Below are positions 8,511 through 17,131 of a DNA stretch of 64,000 bases, one piece after another; positions within the stretch are counted from its first letter, which is position 1, and every line of letters begins with the position of its first letter. Origin of the DNA: Klenkia marina (lineage in GTDB: Bacteria > Actinomycetota > Actinomycetes > Mycobacteriales > Geodermatophilaceae); NCBI RefSeq assembly GCF_900101025.1, contig NZ_FMUH01000001.1, positions 744,001 through 808,000 of the forward strand. Reading direction: 5' to 3'. The notes beneath the pieces were generated by a model. The model searched no databases and was not told the DNA's origin. It worked only from the letters and a program-made list of their open reading frames with translations. The position numbers and the translations under genes are program-made.

Positions 8511-9646
8511 GTGCCCGACCTTGACGACAGCGTCCGCCAGGTCGCGGTGCACGTGCTGCGGCACGGGCCGGCGCCGCGCGGCGCCGTCGCCCGTGCCCTG
8601 GGGCTGTCGGCCGGCAGCCTGACCCGGCTGGGCAAGCCCCTGCTGGACGCCGGGGTGCTGGTCGAGACCACCCCGGTGACCGACCCGGCGACCCGGCGGC
8701 CCACCCGCCCGCTGGACGTCGTCCTCGACCCGCACCGGTTCGTCGGCGTCTCGGTCACCGGCACCGGCGCCTGGGCGGTGGCCACCGACCTGCGGGCCCA
8801 GGTGCGCCGCCGGGCCCACCGGCCGCTGACCGGGACGGCACCGGCACAGGTCGCCGCCGCGGTCGCCGGGCTGGTCGAGGAGCTGGGCGGCCCGCCGACC
8901 GGGGTGGGCGTCGCACTCGCCGGGGTGGCCGACGGCGCGGGCCGGGTGCTGCAGGCCGATGCCCTGGACTGGCGGCCCGGGGTCGACCTGGCCGCGCTGG
9001 TGGCCGCGCACACCGGTGGGCCCGTGGTCGTCGACGACGACGTCGCCTGCCTGGCCGCCACCGAGCACTGGTTCGGGCTGGGCCGCGAGCAGCCGGCGTT
9101 CGCGCTGCTCACGCTGGACACCCGGGTGGGCTACGGCCTGGTCGTGGGCGACGCCGTCGTCCGCACGGCCGGGCCGCAGCTGGTCGGGCACCTGCCGATC
9201 GAGCCCGGGGGGCCGCGCTGCCCGCAGGGCCACCGCGGGTGCGCCGGTGCCCTGGTGACGGTGCCGGCGCTGCTGGCCGCCGCGCACGTGGCCTACGGGC
9301 GGCCGGTCACCTGGCGCGACCTGCTGGTCGACGCCGTCGACCGGGTGGACCGCGCCCGGCGGGTGGTCGACGACGCCGCCGCCCACCTGGGCCGGCTGGT
9401 CGCGCTGGTCTCCGGCACCACCGGCGTCGTCCAGGTGGTGGTCGACGGGGAGGGCGCGGACCTGGCCGTGGTGGGCTACGAGAGCCTGCAGGCCGCGGTC
9501 GACGAGCACCGCGACCCGCGCTCGCCCGCCGTGGAGTTCACCGTGCGGGACCCCGACCCGTACGCGTGGGCCCGGGGTGCGGCCGGCGCGGCCGTGGTGG
9601 AGTTCGCCTCGGGCCCCCGCTGGCTCGCGGGGCCTGAGGCGGCCCA

Positions 9647-9650
<4 letters not shown>
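8511..9650 (+). CDS. ROK-family-like transcriptional regulator, degenerate sugar-kinase domain
   Basis: 379 residues from GTG 8511. The first 60 residues form a winged-helix domain (VHVLRHGPAPRGAVARALGL, SAGSLTRLGKPLLDAGVLVE). The remainder is a ROK/ASKHA fold: GVGVALAGVAD, the active-site region reads VVVDDDVACLAATEHW where kinases have DND, and the zinc motif is GGPRCPQGHRGCAGAL, missing one Cys of the usual CxCGxxGCxE. It is therefore more likely a sugar-responsive regulator than a kinase. It shares a transcript with the dehydrogenase and converges on the ABC ATPase gene, which serves sugar importers; the two stop codons overlap in CTAG (9647-9650). Control of sugar uptake is a reasonable guess. 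Confidence 0.75.
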
Positions 9651-10750
<1,100 letters not shown>

Positions 10751-10897
10751 GGCGGGAGGTCCTCTCGGGGCGGGGGCGTGTGACCGGGGGCACGCCCGCA
10801 GCCGGGCAGACCATAGGCACACACCAGCCCGCCCCGGGGCCCTCGTGCGAGCGGAGGTTCCGCGACGGAACTCTCGGCTACCGGGCCCCGGGAAGAC

Positions 10898-10934
10898 GTC
10901 GGCCCCCGCACTCGCGAGGAGCGCGGGGGCCGAC
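10898..10934 (-). terminator. Hairpin terminator downstream of the tRNA pair
   Basis: GTCGGCCCCCGC (10898-10909) pairs perfectly with GCGGGGGCCGAC (10923-10934) across a 13-nt loop, 19 bp downstream of the 3' end of tRNA-Arg on the minus strand. The rest of the 200-bp gap before the ABC ATPase start holds no gene that I can see. Confidence 0.6.
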
Positions 10935-10952
10935 GGCTGTCTCAACCTGACG

Positions 10953-11025
10953 TGCACCCGAAGGGATTCGAACCCCTAACCTTCTGATCCGTAGTCAGAT
11001 GCTCTATCCGTTGAGCTACGGGTGC
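10953..11025 (-). tRNA. tRNA-Arg (anticodon ACG)
   Basis: 73-nt cloverleaf on the minus strand. The acceptor GCACCCG pairs with CGGGTGC, the discriminator is A, the anticodon stem-loop reads TCTGA-CTACGGA-TCAGA giving ACG, and the T-arm carries GGTTCGAATCC. No CCA is encoded. ACG with A34 modified to inosine reads CGU/CGC/CGA. Confidence 0.95.
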
Positions 11026-11046
11026 GTGGTGTTCAGTTGTGTGGCG

Positions 11047-11135
11047 CGGAGGCTCCGGGATTTGAACCCGGGATGGGCCAAAACCCAAACCGCATTAGCA
11101 GTGCGGCGCCATAGACCGGACTAGGCGAAGCCTCC
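11047..11135 (-). tRNA. tRNA-Ser (anticodon GCT)
   Basis: 89-nt tRNA with the long variable arm of class II tRNAs. The acceptor GGAGGCT pairs with AGCCTCC, the anticodon stem-loop is CCGCA-CTGCTAA-TGCGG giving GCT (reads AGC/AGU), and the T-arm has GGTTCAAATCC. It lies 21 bp upstream of tRNA-Arg on the same strand, so the two are likely one transcript. Confidence 0.95.
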
Positions 11136-11209
11136 CGGGCCCCCAGGTCTCCCCGGAAGCACCGAGGAGGAACGATACCAGCGCCCCTCCCCGGCGCCAC
11201 GAGGGGGTG

Positions 11210-12391
11210 TCACGCCAGCGCCGGCACCCGCCGTCCGGGCAGGAGGGTGACGACGACGGCCAGCGCCGCCGCGGCCGTGGCCAGCACCAATGCGCCCCCG
11301 ACGCCGTAGGAGGTCTCCACCAGGGCACCGCCGATCGCCGCGCCGACGGCCGAGGCGCCGAAGGCGATGGTCGACAGCCAGGTGAAGGCCTCGGTGGTGG
11401 CGTCGGCCGGGGCGATCGACCCGACCAGCGAGCTCTGCACGGTCAGCGTGGGTGCGATGGCCGTGCCGCCGAGGAAGAGCAGGGCGCCCAGCAGCAGCGG
11501 GCTCGACACGGCGGCGAGGGGCAGCATGCCGATCGTCGTCCCCAGCAGGCCCCAGCGGTAGAGCCGCGGCAGCGACGTCGACAGCACCCGGGCGCCGAAC
11601 CACAGCCCCCCGGCGACCGACCCGAGCGACCACACGCCGAGCAGGACGCCGGAGAGCCCCGGCGAGCCGGCGGCGTCGGCGAACGCCGGGACGGCGACCT
11701 CGATCGCGCCGAACCCGAGCATCAGCGCGGTGCCGCTGACCAGCACGCGCGGCATGCCGGGCACCGTGACGGTGGCGAACAGGCTCTTCTGGACGGCGAC
11801 CACCGGCCGCCAGGCGCGCATGGCCCCGGAGAACGCGATGCCCAGCGTGCCGACGACGGTGAACACCCCGGCGAGCGCGATGGCCGCGACCGGGCTGGCC
11901 AGCAGGGTCAGCGTGGCCACCGTGGTGGGGCCGGCGACGAAGACCAGCTCGGTGGTGGTGGCGTCGAGGGCGAAGGCGGTCGGGCGCACGCGCTCGTCGA
12001 CCCGCGACCACAGGGCGCGCACGGTGCCGCTGACCAGCGGGGTGGAGAGCCCGGCCGCGGCCGAGGCGGCCAGGATCACCGCGGTGCTCGTGGAGGTCAA
12101 CACCGCGGCGGCCAGCACGGCCAGCAGCAGCGGGTAGGTGATCGACTGGGTGAGGAGCACCAGGCGGGGCCCGCGACGGTCGGCCAGCCGCCCGAGCACC
12201 GGGGCCATCACGGCCATCGCGATGCCGTAGGTGGCCGAGGCCAGTCCGGCGACCGCGTAGGAACCGGTCTGCTGCTGCACCATCAGGAGCAGCGCGAGGG
12301 GGACCATGGCGGACGGCAACCGGCCGGCGAAACCGGCGACGAGCAGCACCGGCGCGGAGGGAAGCCGCCACACGGTGAGGTACTGACGCAT
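11210..12391 (-). CDS. MFS transporter (putative efflux pump)
   Basis: 393-residue major facilitator protein with about 12 hydrophobic helices. The helix 2-3 loop carries the MFS motif as GRLADRRGPR, preceded by APVL; other helices are Ala/Leu/Val rich. ATG 12391 begins MRQYLTVW; the frame is open further but would run through the operator region. It resembles drug or metabolite exporters; the substrate is unknown. It is divergent from a CGNR zinc-finger protein, and the 140-bp gap holds three copies of a GTAGGGASTCAA motif, so the regulator probably controls the pump. Confidence 0.85.
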   Translation of the reverse strand: MRQYLTVWRLPSAPVLLVAGFAGRLPSAMVPLALLLMVQQQTGSYAVAGLASATYGIAMAVMAPVLGRLADRRGPRLVLLTQSITYPLLLAVLAAAVLTSTSTAVILAASAAAGLSTPLVSGTVRALWSRVDERVRPTAFALDATTTELVFVAGPTTVATLTLLASPVAAIALAGVFTVVGTLGIAFSGAMRAWRPVVAVQKSLFATVTVPGMPRVLVSGTALMLGFGAIEVAVPAFADAAGSPGLSGVLLGVWSLGSVAGGLWFGARVLSTSLPRLYRWGLLGTTIGMLPLAAVSSPLLLGALLFLGGTAIAPTLTVQSSLVGSIAPADATTEAFTWLSTIAFGASAVGAAIGGALVETSYGVGGALVLATAAAALAVVVTLLPGRRVPALA

Positions 12392-12425
12392 GACTGAGCT
12401 CGCTTCGAACGGTCTGGAGGGGAAT

Positions 12426-12494
12426 CGTAGGGAGTCAACTCCGGTTGAGTCCCTACGCATTCCTGACGCTACGAGATCGAGCGTAGGGAGTCAA
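12426..12494. promoter_or_regulatory. Repeated operator motif CGTAGGGASTCAA between MFS pump and CGNR regulator
   Basis: Three 12-bp copies are visible: GTAGGGAGTCAA at 12427-12438 (+), TTGAGTCCCTAC at 12445-12456 (the same motif inverted) and GTAGGGAGTCAA at 12483-12494 (+). The first two form a near-perfect dyad with a 6-bp centre. A degenerate inverted half (TGACGCTACG, 12464-12473) faces the third copy, giving a second, weaker dyad. They lie between the divergent starts at 12391 and 12532, where an operator for both genes is expected. The binding protein is inferred to be the adjacent CGNR regulator. Confidence 0.65.
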
Positions 12495-12500
12495 AGCACC

Positions 12501-12530
12501 ATGACCGCCTACACCCAGTCAGGGATGTGA
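12501..12530 (+). other. Possible 9-codon leader ORF
   Basis: ATG 12501 opens a 9-residue frame (MTAYTQSGM) that stops at 12530, one base before the CGNR start at 12532. The position would allow translational coupling, but the frame has no clear ribosome site and may be chance. Confidence 0.2.
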
Positions 12531-12531
12531 G

Positions 12532-13062
12532 ATGGACTACGACGGCTACGGCTCCGACGCCCTCGAGCTCGCGGTGGACCTCGCCAACGCCGACCGCGCC
12601 GACGAGGCGTGGGCGTCGACCTTCTGCGCCGCGCACCACGAGTGGTTCACCGACGGCACCGTGCTCGAGCTCTCGCGCCGGGAGTCGAAGGCCGCCGCGA
12701 CCACCGGGGACCTGGTGCGGGAGGTGGCGGTGGCGTCGTCGGAGACCGAGGTGGTCGAGCGGCTCAACGCGCTGCTGGCGGTGGCCAGCCCCAAGCCCTA
12801 CGCCACCGACCACGACGGCTCGCTGCACCTGCACTACGCCGCACCCGGGGCCGGGGCGCTCGAGCAGCTGACCACCACGGTGGCCATGGGGCTGTCGCAG
12901 GTGGTCGTGCAGCACGGGTGGCAGCGCCTGGGCGTCTGCGCGGCCGAGGGCTGCGGCAACGTCTACCTGGACACCTCGCGCAACGGCAGCCGCCGCTACT
13001 GCTCCAACACCTGCTCGAGCCGCTCGACGGTGGCCGCCTACCGCGCCCGCCAGAAGGGCTGA
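12532..13062 (+). CDS. CGNR zinc-finger (ABATE domain) regulator
   Basis: 176 residues. The first 125 form an ABATE-type domain (early LELAVDLANAD, later TTTVAMGLSQVVVQHGWQRL). The C-terminus is a four-Cys zinc knuckle with Cys136, Cys141, Cys157 and Cys161 (CAAEGCGN and RRYCSNTCSSR), a putative DNA-binding element; the usual CGNR tetrad is CSSR here. Such proteins are thought to be stress- or ligand-responsive transcription factors. It is divergent from the MFS pump with shared operator-like repeats, and is followed by a strong bidirectional terminator. Confidence 0.85.
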   Translation: MDYDGYGSDALELAVDLANADRADEAWASTFCAAHHEWFTDGTVLELSRRESKAAATTGDLVREVAVASSETEVVERLNALLAVASPKPYATDHDGSLHLHYAAPGAGALEQLTTTVAMGLSQVVVQHGWQRLGVCAAEGCGNVYLDTSRNGSRRYCSNTCSSRSTVAAYRARQKG

Positions 13063-13087
13063 GCCGCCCCACCCGCTGAGGCAAGGA

Positions 13088-13130
13088 AGCCCCTCCCCCA
13101 CGGATGCGGTCGATCCGTGGGGGGAGGGCT
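13088..13130. terminator. Strong bidirectional terminator
   Basis: An 18-nt arm at 13088-13105 pairs almost perfectly with 13113-13130 across a 7-nt loop (CCCCTCCCCCACGGAT against ATCCGTGGGGGGAGGG). It lies between the convergent CGNR gene (stop 13062) and the secreted-protein gene (stop 13167) and can serve both. Confidence 0.85.
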
Positions 13131-13166
13131 CCCATGCCCGCCTCTGCGTGCGGGCGGCGGGGACGA

Positions 13167-14198
13167 CTAGGCGAAGGCGGCGCGGCGGGCGGCCATGCGG
13201 CGGCGGACGGTGGTGCGGCGGGCGCTCACCGCGGCAGTCCCGGCCACGCCGAACCCGAGGACGACGACCGCACCGAGGGCGTAGACCGCCGCGGCGTCCG
13301 GCAGCTGCTCCGCCGCCGACGCCGGGTCCAGGCGGGCGGCGCGGGCGGTCAGGGTGTCGACGACGTCGGTCACCGGCCCGGCAGCGGCGGCGACGGCGAC
13401 CTGCGCGGTGGCGGCGCGGTCCACCGACACCCCGGCGGCGGCGACCACCTGCTGGGCGTAGGCGGTCTGGTCGGCGACGCCGGCCGCGGTCTGCGGCAGG
13501 GCGCGCACCTGGTCGAGCAGGTCGGCGGCGCGCGCCTGGGCCTGCTGCGCGGCGGTGAGCGAGGCGGCCACGGCGGCGTCCTGGTCGGCGAGCAGACCGG
13601 CGACGGTCCGGGCCTCGGCGAGCGCGGCGTCCAGGACGTCCTCGGGGGCGTCCAGGGCGACGGCGCCGGCACGCTGGGCCCGCACCAGGTAACCCTGCAC
13701 CAGCAGGGCCCCGGCCTCGGCCTCGGCGGCTGACTGCGCCCCGCCGCGGGCGCCGGTGGCGGCCTCGGCGGCGAGGGCGGCGGCGGTGCCGGCCTGGGCG
13801 GACCCGCCGGTGGTCGGCTGCTCGGGGACCTCGACCGGCGCGACCGGCGCCACCGCGACCTGCGGTGTCCTGCGGGTCGGCGCGGCCACGGGGGCGGAGT
13901 CGACGACGGGGGCCGCGACCGGGGCGGGCGCGGCGACCGGGGCCGGCGGCTCGGCGACCACGGGAGGGGCGACGGGCTCGGGGGTGGGCACCGGCTCGGG
14001 CTCGGGCACCGGGCTGGGGACCACCGGGGTGCTCGGCGGCGCGGTCGACGGGTCGGCGGGCGCCGAGGTGGAGGGCCCCGCGCTCGGCGTGGCCGCGACC
14101 GGGTCGGCCGACGCGGGACCGGCGGCGACGACGGCGCCGAGGAGCACGCCGGCCACCGAGGTGGCGAGGAGGGGCAGCAGGGCGGGGCGGGTGCGCAC
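13167..14198 (-). CDS. Secreted Pro/Ala-rich protein with helical domain and C-terminal anchor
   Basis: 343 residues. Signal peptide (LLPLLATSVAGVLLGAVVAAGPASA, cleavage after ASA), a low-complexity Pro/Ala/Val/Glu region to about residue 130, then about 170 residues of Ala-rich amphipathic helices (e.g. GALLVQGYLVRAQRAGAVAL, AASLTAAQQAQARAADLLDQ), and a C-terminal membrane helix (AVYALGAVVVLGFGVAGTAA) with a strongly basic tail. It is not assignable to a family from sequence alone. The Pro-rich stretch looks like a wall-spanning linker. It is divergent from the PAP2/DGK gene, with two tandem palindromes in the gap that could control either. Confidence 0.65.
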   Translation of the reverse strand: MRTRPALLPLLATSVAGVLLGAVVAAGPASADPVAATPSAGPSTSAPADPSTAPPSTPVVPSPVPEPEPVPTPEPVAPPVVAEPPAPVAAPAPVAAPVVDSAPVAAPTRRTPQVAVAPVAPVEVPEQPTTGGSAQAGTAAALAAEAATGARGGAQSAAEAEAGALLVQGYLVRAQRAGAVALDAPEDVLDAALAEARTVAGLLADQDAAVAASLTAAQQAQARAADLLDQVRALPQTAAGVADQTAYAQQVVAAAGVSVDRAATAQVAVAAAAGPVTDVVDTLTARAARLDPASAAEQLPDAAAVYALGAVVVLGFGVAGTAAVSARRTTVRRRMAARRAAFA

Positions 14199-14262
14199 GG
14201 GAGGATCCCTCGATCAGGTGGGGGTCTGGTACTGCTGGCATCGACCGGTCCCGGTCGGCACC

Positions 14263-14298
14263 TCACCCCCCGGGGTGCGATCTCACCCCTCCGGGGTG
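14263..14298. promoter_or_regulatory. Two tandem palindromes, 20 bp apart
   Basis: TCACCCCCCGGGGTG (14263-14277) and TCACCCCTCCGGGGTG (14283-14298) are near-identical palindromes whose starts are 20 bp apart, about two helical turns. They end 8 bp before the TACCGT -10 element of the PAP2/DGK gene, so a bound protein would cover the -35 position. Probable tandem operator; the regulator is unknown. Confidence 0.55.
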
Positions 14299-14305
14299 GG
14301 CCGTC

Positions 14306-14311
14306 TACCGT
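14306..14311 (+). promoter_or_regulatory. -10 element (TACCGT), probably leaderless
   Basis: TACCGT ends 8 bases before GTG 14320. The spacing is slightly longer than at 4165, 5478 and 7024 but still fits a leaderless or near-leaderless start. Confidence 0.4.
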
Positions 14312-14319
14312 CCGCGGAC

Positions 14320-15762
14320 GTGGCCTCGAAGCGATCCCTCCCCCGCCGCCTCGACGCCCGGCTGCAGGCCCGGATCGGCCGGCTGCCGGCCAGCCCGGTG
14401 GACGGCGTGCTGCGGCGACTGAGCCAGGCGGCCGACCACGGCAAGCTGTGGATGGGGGTCGCGGCGGTGCTCGGCACGAAGCGGGGTGCACCGCGCCGGG
14501 CGGCGGTGCGCGGGGCCGGGTCGCTGCTGGTCTCCAGCGCGCTGGTCAACGTCGTCCTCAAGCCCGCGTTCGGCCGGGTCCGGCCCGAGCCGGGCGGGGT
14601 CTCCACCGACCGCATGCTCGACCGGGCGCCGCACACGCTGTCCTTCCCCAGCGGTCACTCGGCGTCGGCGGCCGCGTTCGCCACCGGGGTGGCGATGGAG
14701 AGCCCGCTGCTGGGTGGGCTGGTGGCCCCGGTGGCGCTCGGGGTCGGGTACTCGCGGGTGCACGTCGGGGTGCACTACCCCGGCGACGTGCTGGCGGGCA
14801 TGGCCGTGGGCGGGGCGGTCGCGGCGGCGTCGCAGCACTGGTGGCCGCGCCGGCCGACCACGCCTGCCGAGGTGCGGCCCACCGAGCGGGCCCCGGCGCT
14901 CCCCCGCGGCGAGGGCCTGGTGGTGGCGGTCAACCCGCGCTCCGGCGACGCCGACTACGACCCCTCGGCCGACATCGGCGAGCTGCTGCCGGGGGCAGTG
15001 GTGGTGGACATCGACGCCGAGCACTCGGTCACCGACGTCCTCCAGCGGGCCGTGCGCGACGGCGCCCGGGCGCTGGGCGTGGCCGGCGGCGACGGGTCGG
15101 TCGCCGCGGCCGCGGCGGTGGCGCTGGAGCACGGCCTGCCGCTGGCGGTCCTGCCGGCGGGCACGCTCAACCACTTCGCTCGGGACGTCGGCGTGGCCAC
15201 CCCGGTCGAGGCGGCCCGGGCGGTCGAGGCCGGCGACGGCGTGCTGGTCGACGTCGCGGCGGTCAACGGCACCCCGTTCCTCAACACCGCGAGCATCGGG
15301 GCCTACCCCGAGATGGTGCGCCGCCGCGATGCGCTGTCGGGCCGGCTGGGCAAGTGGCTGGCGCTCACCGTGGCGGCCGGGCAGGTGCTGCGCACCGGCC
15401 GGCCCGTGCGGCTCGAGGTCGACGGCCGGCGCATCGACGCCTGGATCCTCTTCGTCGGCAACGGCGTCTACACCCCGCGCGGGCTGTCCCCGGCCTGGCG
15501 ACCGTCACTGGAGGACGGCCTGCTCGACGTGCAGTACCTGCGCGCCGACCTCCGGTTCGGCCGCACCCGGGCCGTGCTGGCGACCCTGCTGGGGGCCAGC
15601 GAGCGCAGCCGCTCCTACCGGCAGTTCCAGGTGCAGAAGCTGACGGTGCGCTCGCTGTCGGGCCCGCAGGCGGTGGCCTTCGACGGCGAGACCGGCGACC
15701 CGGCCACCGAGTTCGTCTTCACCAAGCGCCAGCGGCTGGTGGTCTACCGCTCGGAGCGGTGA
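14320..15762 (+). CDS. Bifunctional PAP2 phosphatase / diacylglycerol kinase-like lipid enzyme
   Basis: 480-residue fusion. The N-terminal half is a PAP2 phosphatase with all three motifs: K81-x6-R88-P89, PSGH (110-113) and S145-R146-x5-H152-x3-D156. From about residue 198 a diacylglycerol/sphingosine kinase catalytic domain follows, with VAVNPRSG, GGDGS (256-260), GTLNHFARD (281-289) and FLNTASIG. It could dephosphorylate a lipid phosphate or polyprenyl pyrophosphate and phosphorylate a lipid alcohol, both at the inner membrane; the direction in vivo is unknown. GTG 14320 follows the TACCGT element. Its 3' end overlaps the convergent membrane protein A by 19 bp. Confidence 0.88.
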   Translation: MASKRSLPRRLDARLQARIGRLPASPVDGVLRRLSQAADHGKLWMGVAAVLGTKRGAPRRAAVRGAGSLLVSSALVNVVLKPAFGRVRPEPGGVSTDRMLDRAPHTLSFPSGHSASAAAFATGVAMESPLLGGLVAPVALGVGYSRVHVGVHYPGDVLAGMAVGGAVAAASQHWWPRRPTTPAEVRPTERAPALPRGEGLVVAVNPRSGDADYDPSADIGELLPGAVVVDIDAEHSVTDVLQRAVRDGARALGVAGGDGSVAAAAAVALEHGLPLAVLPAGTLNHFARDVGVATPVEAARAVEAGDGVLVDVAAVNGTPFLNTASIGAYPEMVRRRDALSGRLGKWLALTVAAGQVLRTGRPVRLEVDGRRIDAWILFVGNGVYTPRGLSPAWRPSLEDGLLDVQYLRADLRFGRTRAVLATLLGASERSRSYRQFQVQKLTVRSLSGPQAVAFDGETGDPATEFVFTKRQRLVVYRSER

Positions 15763-16391
15763 CGCGCGGGCCGCTCGGGCAGCCGGCGCACAAGGACGGC
15801 GAGCAGCGCCAGGGCGGCCAGGGCCTCGCCCAGCTCCTCGACGGTCGTCGCCGCGGCCATCGCGAACGGGTGCGGGTCCAGAGCCACCACGACCGCGGTC
15901 ACCCGGTCCAGGCCCAGCGCGGCCAGGGCGTAGACCGCCAGCGCCAGCACGACGTCCCGCGAGCCGGGCACCCGCCAGGCGCGGCCGAGCGCGGCCAGCA
16001 CGGGCAGGCCGAGCACGCTGGCCACGACGCCGCCGACGAGGGTGGGGCCGGCGCCGTCCGTGCGCTCCAGCACCGAGTGGGCGCTCAGCAGCTTGGCGCC
16101 CACCAGCCCGACCCCGGCCAGCGCGATCGCCGTCCACCACAGCGCGCGCCGTCCCGCGGTGCGGGTCACCGCCAGCACGGCGACGACCGTCGAGGCGATG
16201 AAGAGGGAGGTGGTGAACAGCCGCGGCAGCCCGCCGACGGCGTCGAGGTCGAGCAGCCACAGGTGGCCGGCCAGCGGGCAGGCGCCCGCCGTGCACCGCC
16301 ACCGGACGACGAAGCCGACCCCGAAGAGCCCCACCGCCAGGCCGAGCAGCGCCCAGAGCCAGGTGTCGTCCCGCACCCGGCCACTGGTCAT
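15744..16391 (-). CDS. Membrane protein, paralogue A of a three-member family
   Basis: 215-residue polytopic protein with about six helices. Shared landmarks with paralogues B (18153-18854) and C (20290-21033) are LDLDAVGGLPRLFTTSLFIAS, an ALWWTAIAL helix start, AKLLSAHSVLER, and VEELGEALAALALLAVLV near the C-terminus. A Cys pair (RCTAGACPLAG) lies in the first loop, as in B. No catalytic motif is visible. ATG 16391 is chosen; upstream codons are not conserved in the paralogues. It is unassigned; the family may be a small membrane sensor or scaffold linked to the surface-polysaccharide locus. Confidence 0.6.
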   Translation of the reverse strand: MTSGRVRDDTWLWALLGLAVGLFGVGFVVRWRCTAGACPLAGHLWLLDLDAVGGLPRLFTTSLFIASTVVAVLAVTRTAGRRALWWTAIALAGVGLVGAKLLSAHSVLERTDGAGPTLVGGVVASVLGLPVLAALGRAWRVPGSRDVVLALAVYALAALGLDRVTAVVVALDPHPFAMAAATTVEELGEALAALALLAVLVRRLPERPARHRSER

Positions 16392-16540
16392 CGCCCGAGT
16401 GTGGACGCCTGGTGCGACGATCCGCTGCCGGCCTTCCCCGGGCGGCGGGCAGCCGGGGTCACTACGGTCGCGACGAGGGTTCGCCGTCCGTCCGAACGGG
16501 CACCGGACCCGCCGACTGCCGTCGAGGGAAGAGGTCTCCC

Positions 16541-17131
16541 ATGCTGGTCCGCAGGATCGCCCGTCCACTGCTCGCCGCCTCGTTCGTCTACGGGGGGATC
16601 GACACGCTGCGCAACCCCGGCAGCCGGGTGCCCGGGGCGAAGCCGATCGTCGAGCAGATCACCAAGGCCGCCGACGAGCAGCTCCCGGTGCAGGTGCCCC
16701 GCGACGTCGAGCAGTGGGTCAAGATCGACGCCGGTGTGAAGGTCGGCGCCGGTGTGCTGTTCGCGCTGGGCCGCTTCCCGCGGCTGTCGGCGCTCGCGCT
16801 GGCCGGGTCGATCGTGCCCACCACGCTGGCCGGGCACCGCTTCTGGGAGGACAGCGACCCCGAGCAGAAGTTCAGCAACCAGGCGCACTTCCTGAAGAAC
16901 GCCGGGTTGCTGGGCGGGCTGCTCATCGCCGCCGTCGACACCGAGGGCAAGCCGTCGGCCGGCTGGCGGGTGCGCCGCGCGTCGGACAAGGCCGTCGCCC
17001 AGGCCGAGGCCAAGTTCGAGAAGGCCCAGAAGAAGGCCGAGAAGGCGCAGAAGAAGGCCTCCCGCGGCCGCACCCAGCGCAAGCTGAAGAAGCAGGCGAA
17101 GAAGGTCGGCAAGGAGATCGGGCTCTCGTGA
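16541..17131 (+). CDS. DoxX-like membrane protein with Lys-rich helical tail
   Basis: 196 residues from ATG 16541, preceded by GGGAAGAGG. The opening RRIARPLLAASFVYGGIDTLRNP is the DoxX signature, with further helices around VKVGAGVLFALG, ALALAGSIVPTTLAG and LLGGLLIAAVD. From residue about 150 a charged Lys/Ala coiled tail (EKAQKKAEKAQKKASRG) ends in KKVGKEIGL. DoxX proteins are small inner-membrane proteins with roles in oxidative stress or quinone chemistry; the tail is probably cytoplasmic. The stop overlaps the start of the PHP gene (GTGA), so the two are translationally coupled. Confidence 0.8.
   Translation: MLVRRIARPLLAASFVYGGIDTLRNPGSRVPGAKPIVEQITKAADEQLPVQVPRDVEQWVKIDAGVKVGAGVLFALGRFPRLSALALAGSIVPTTLAGHRFWEDSDPEQKFSNQAHFLKNAGLLGGLLIAAVDTEGKPSAGWRVRRASDKAVAQAEAKFEKAQKKAEKAQKKASRGRTQRKLKKQAKKVGKEIGLS

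Noticed and set aside
10953-11135. Integration site for a mobile element at the tRNA pair
   Set aside because: No integrase and no partial tRNA repeat is seen nearby; both tRNAs are intact.
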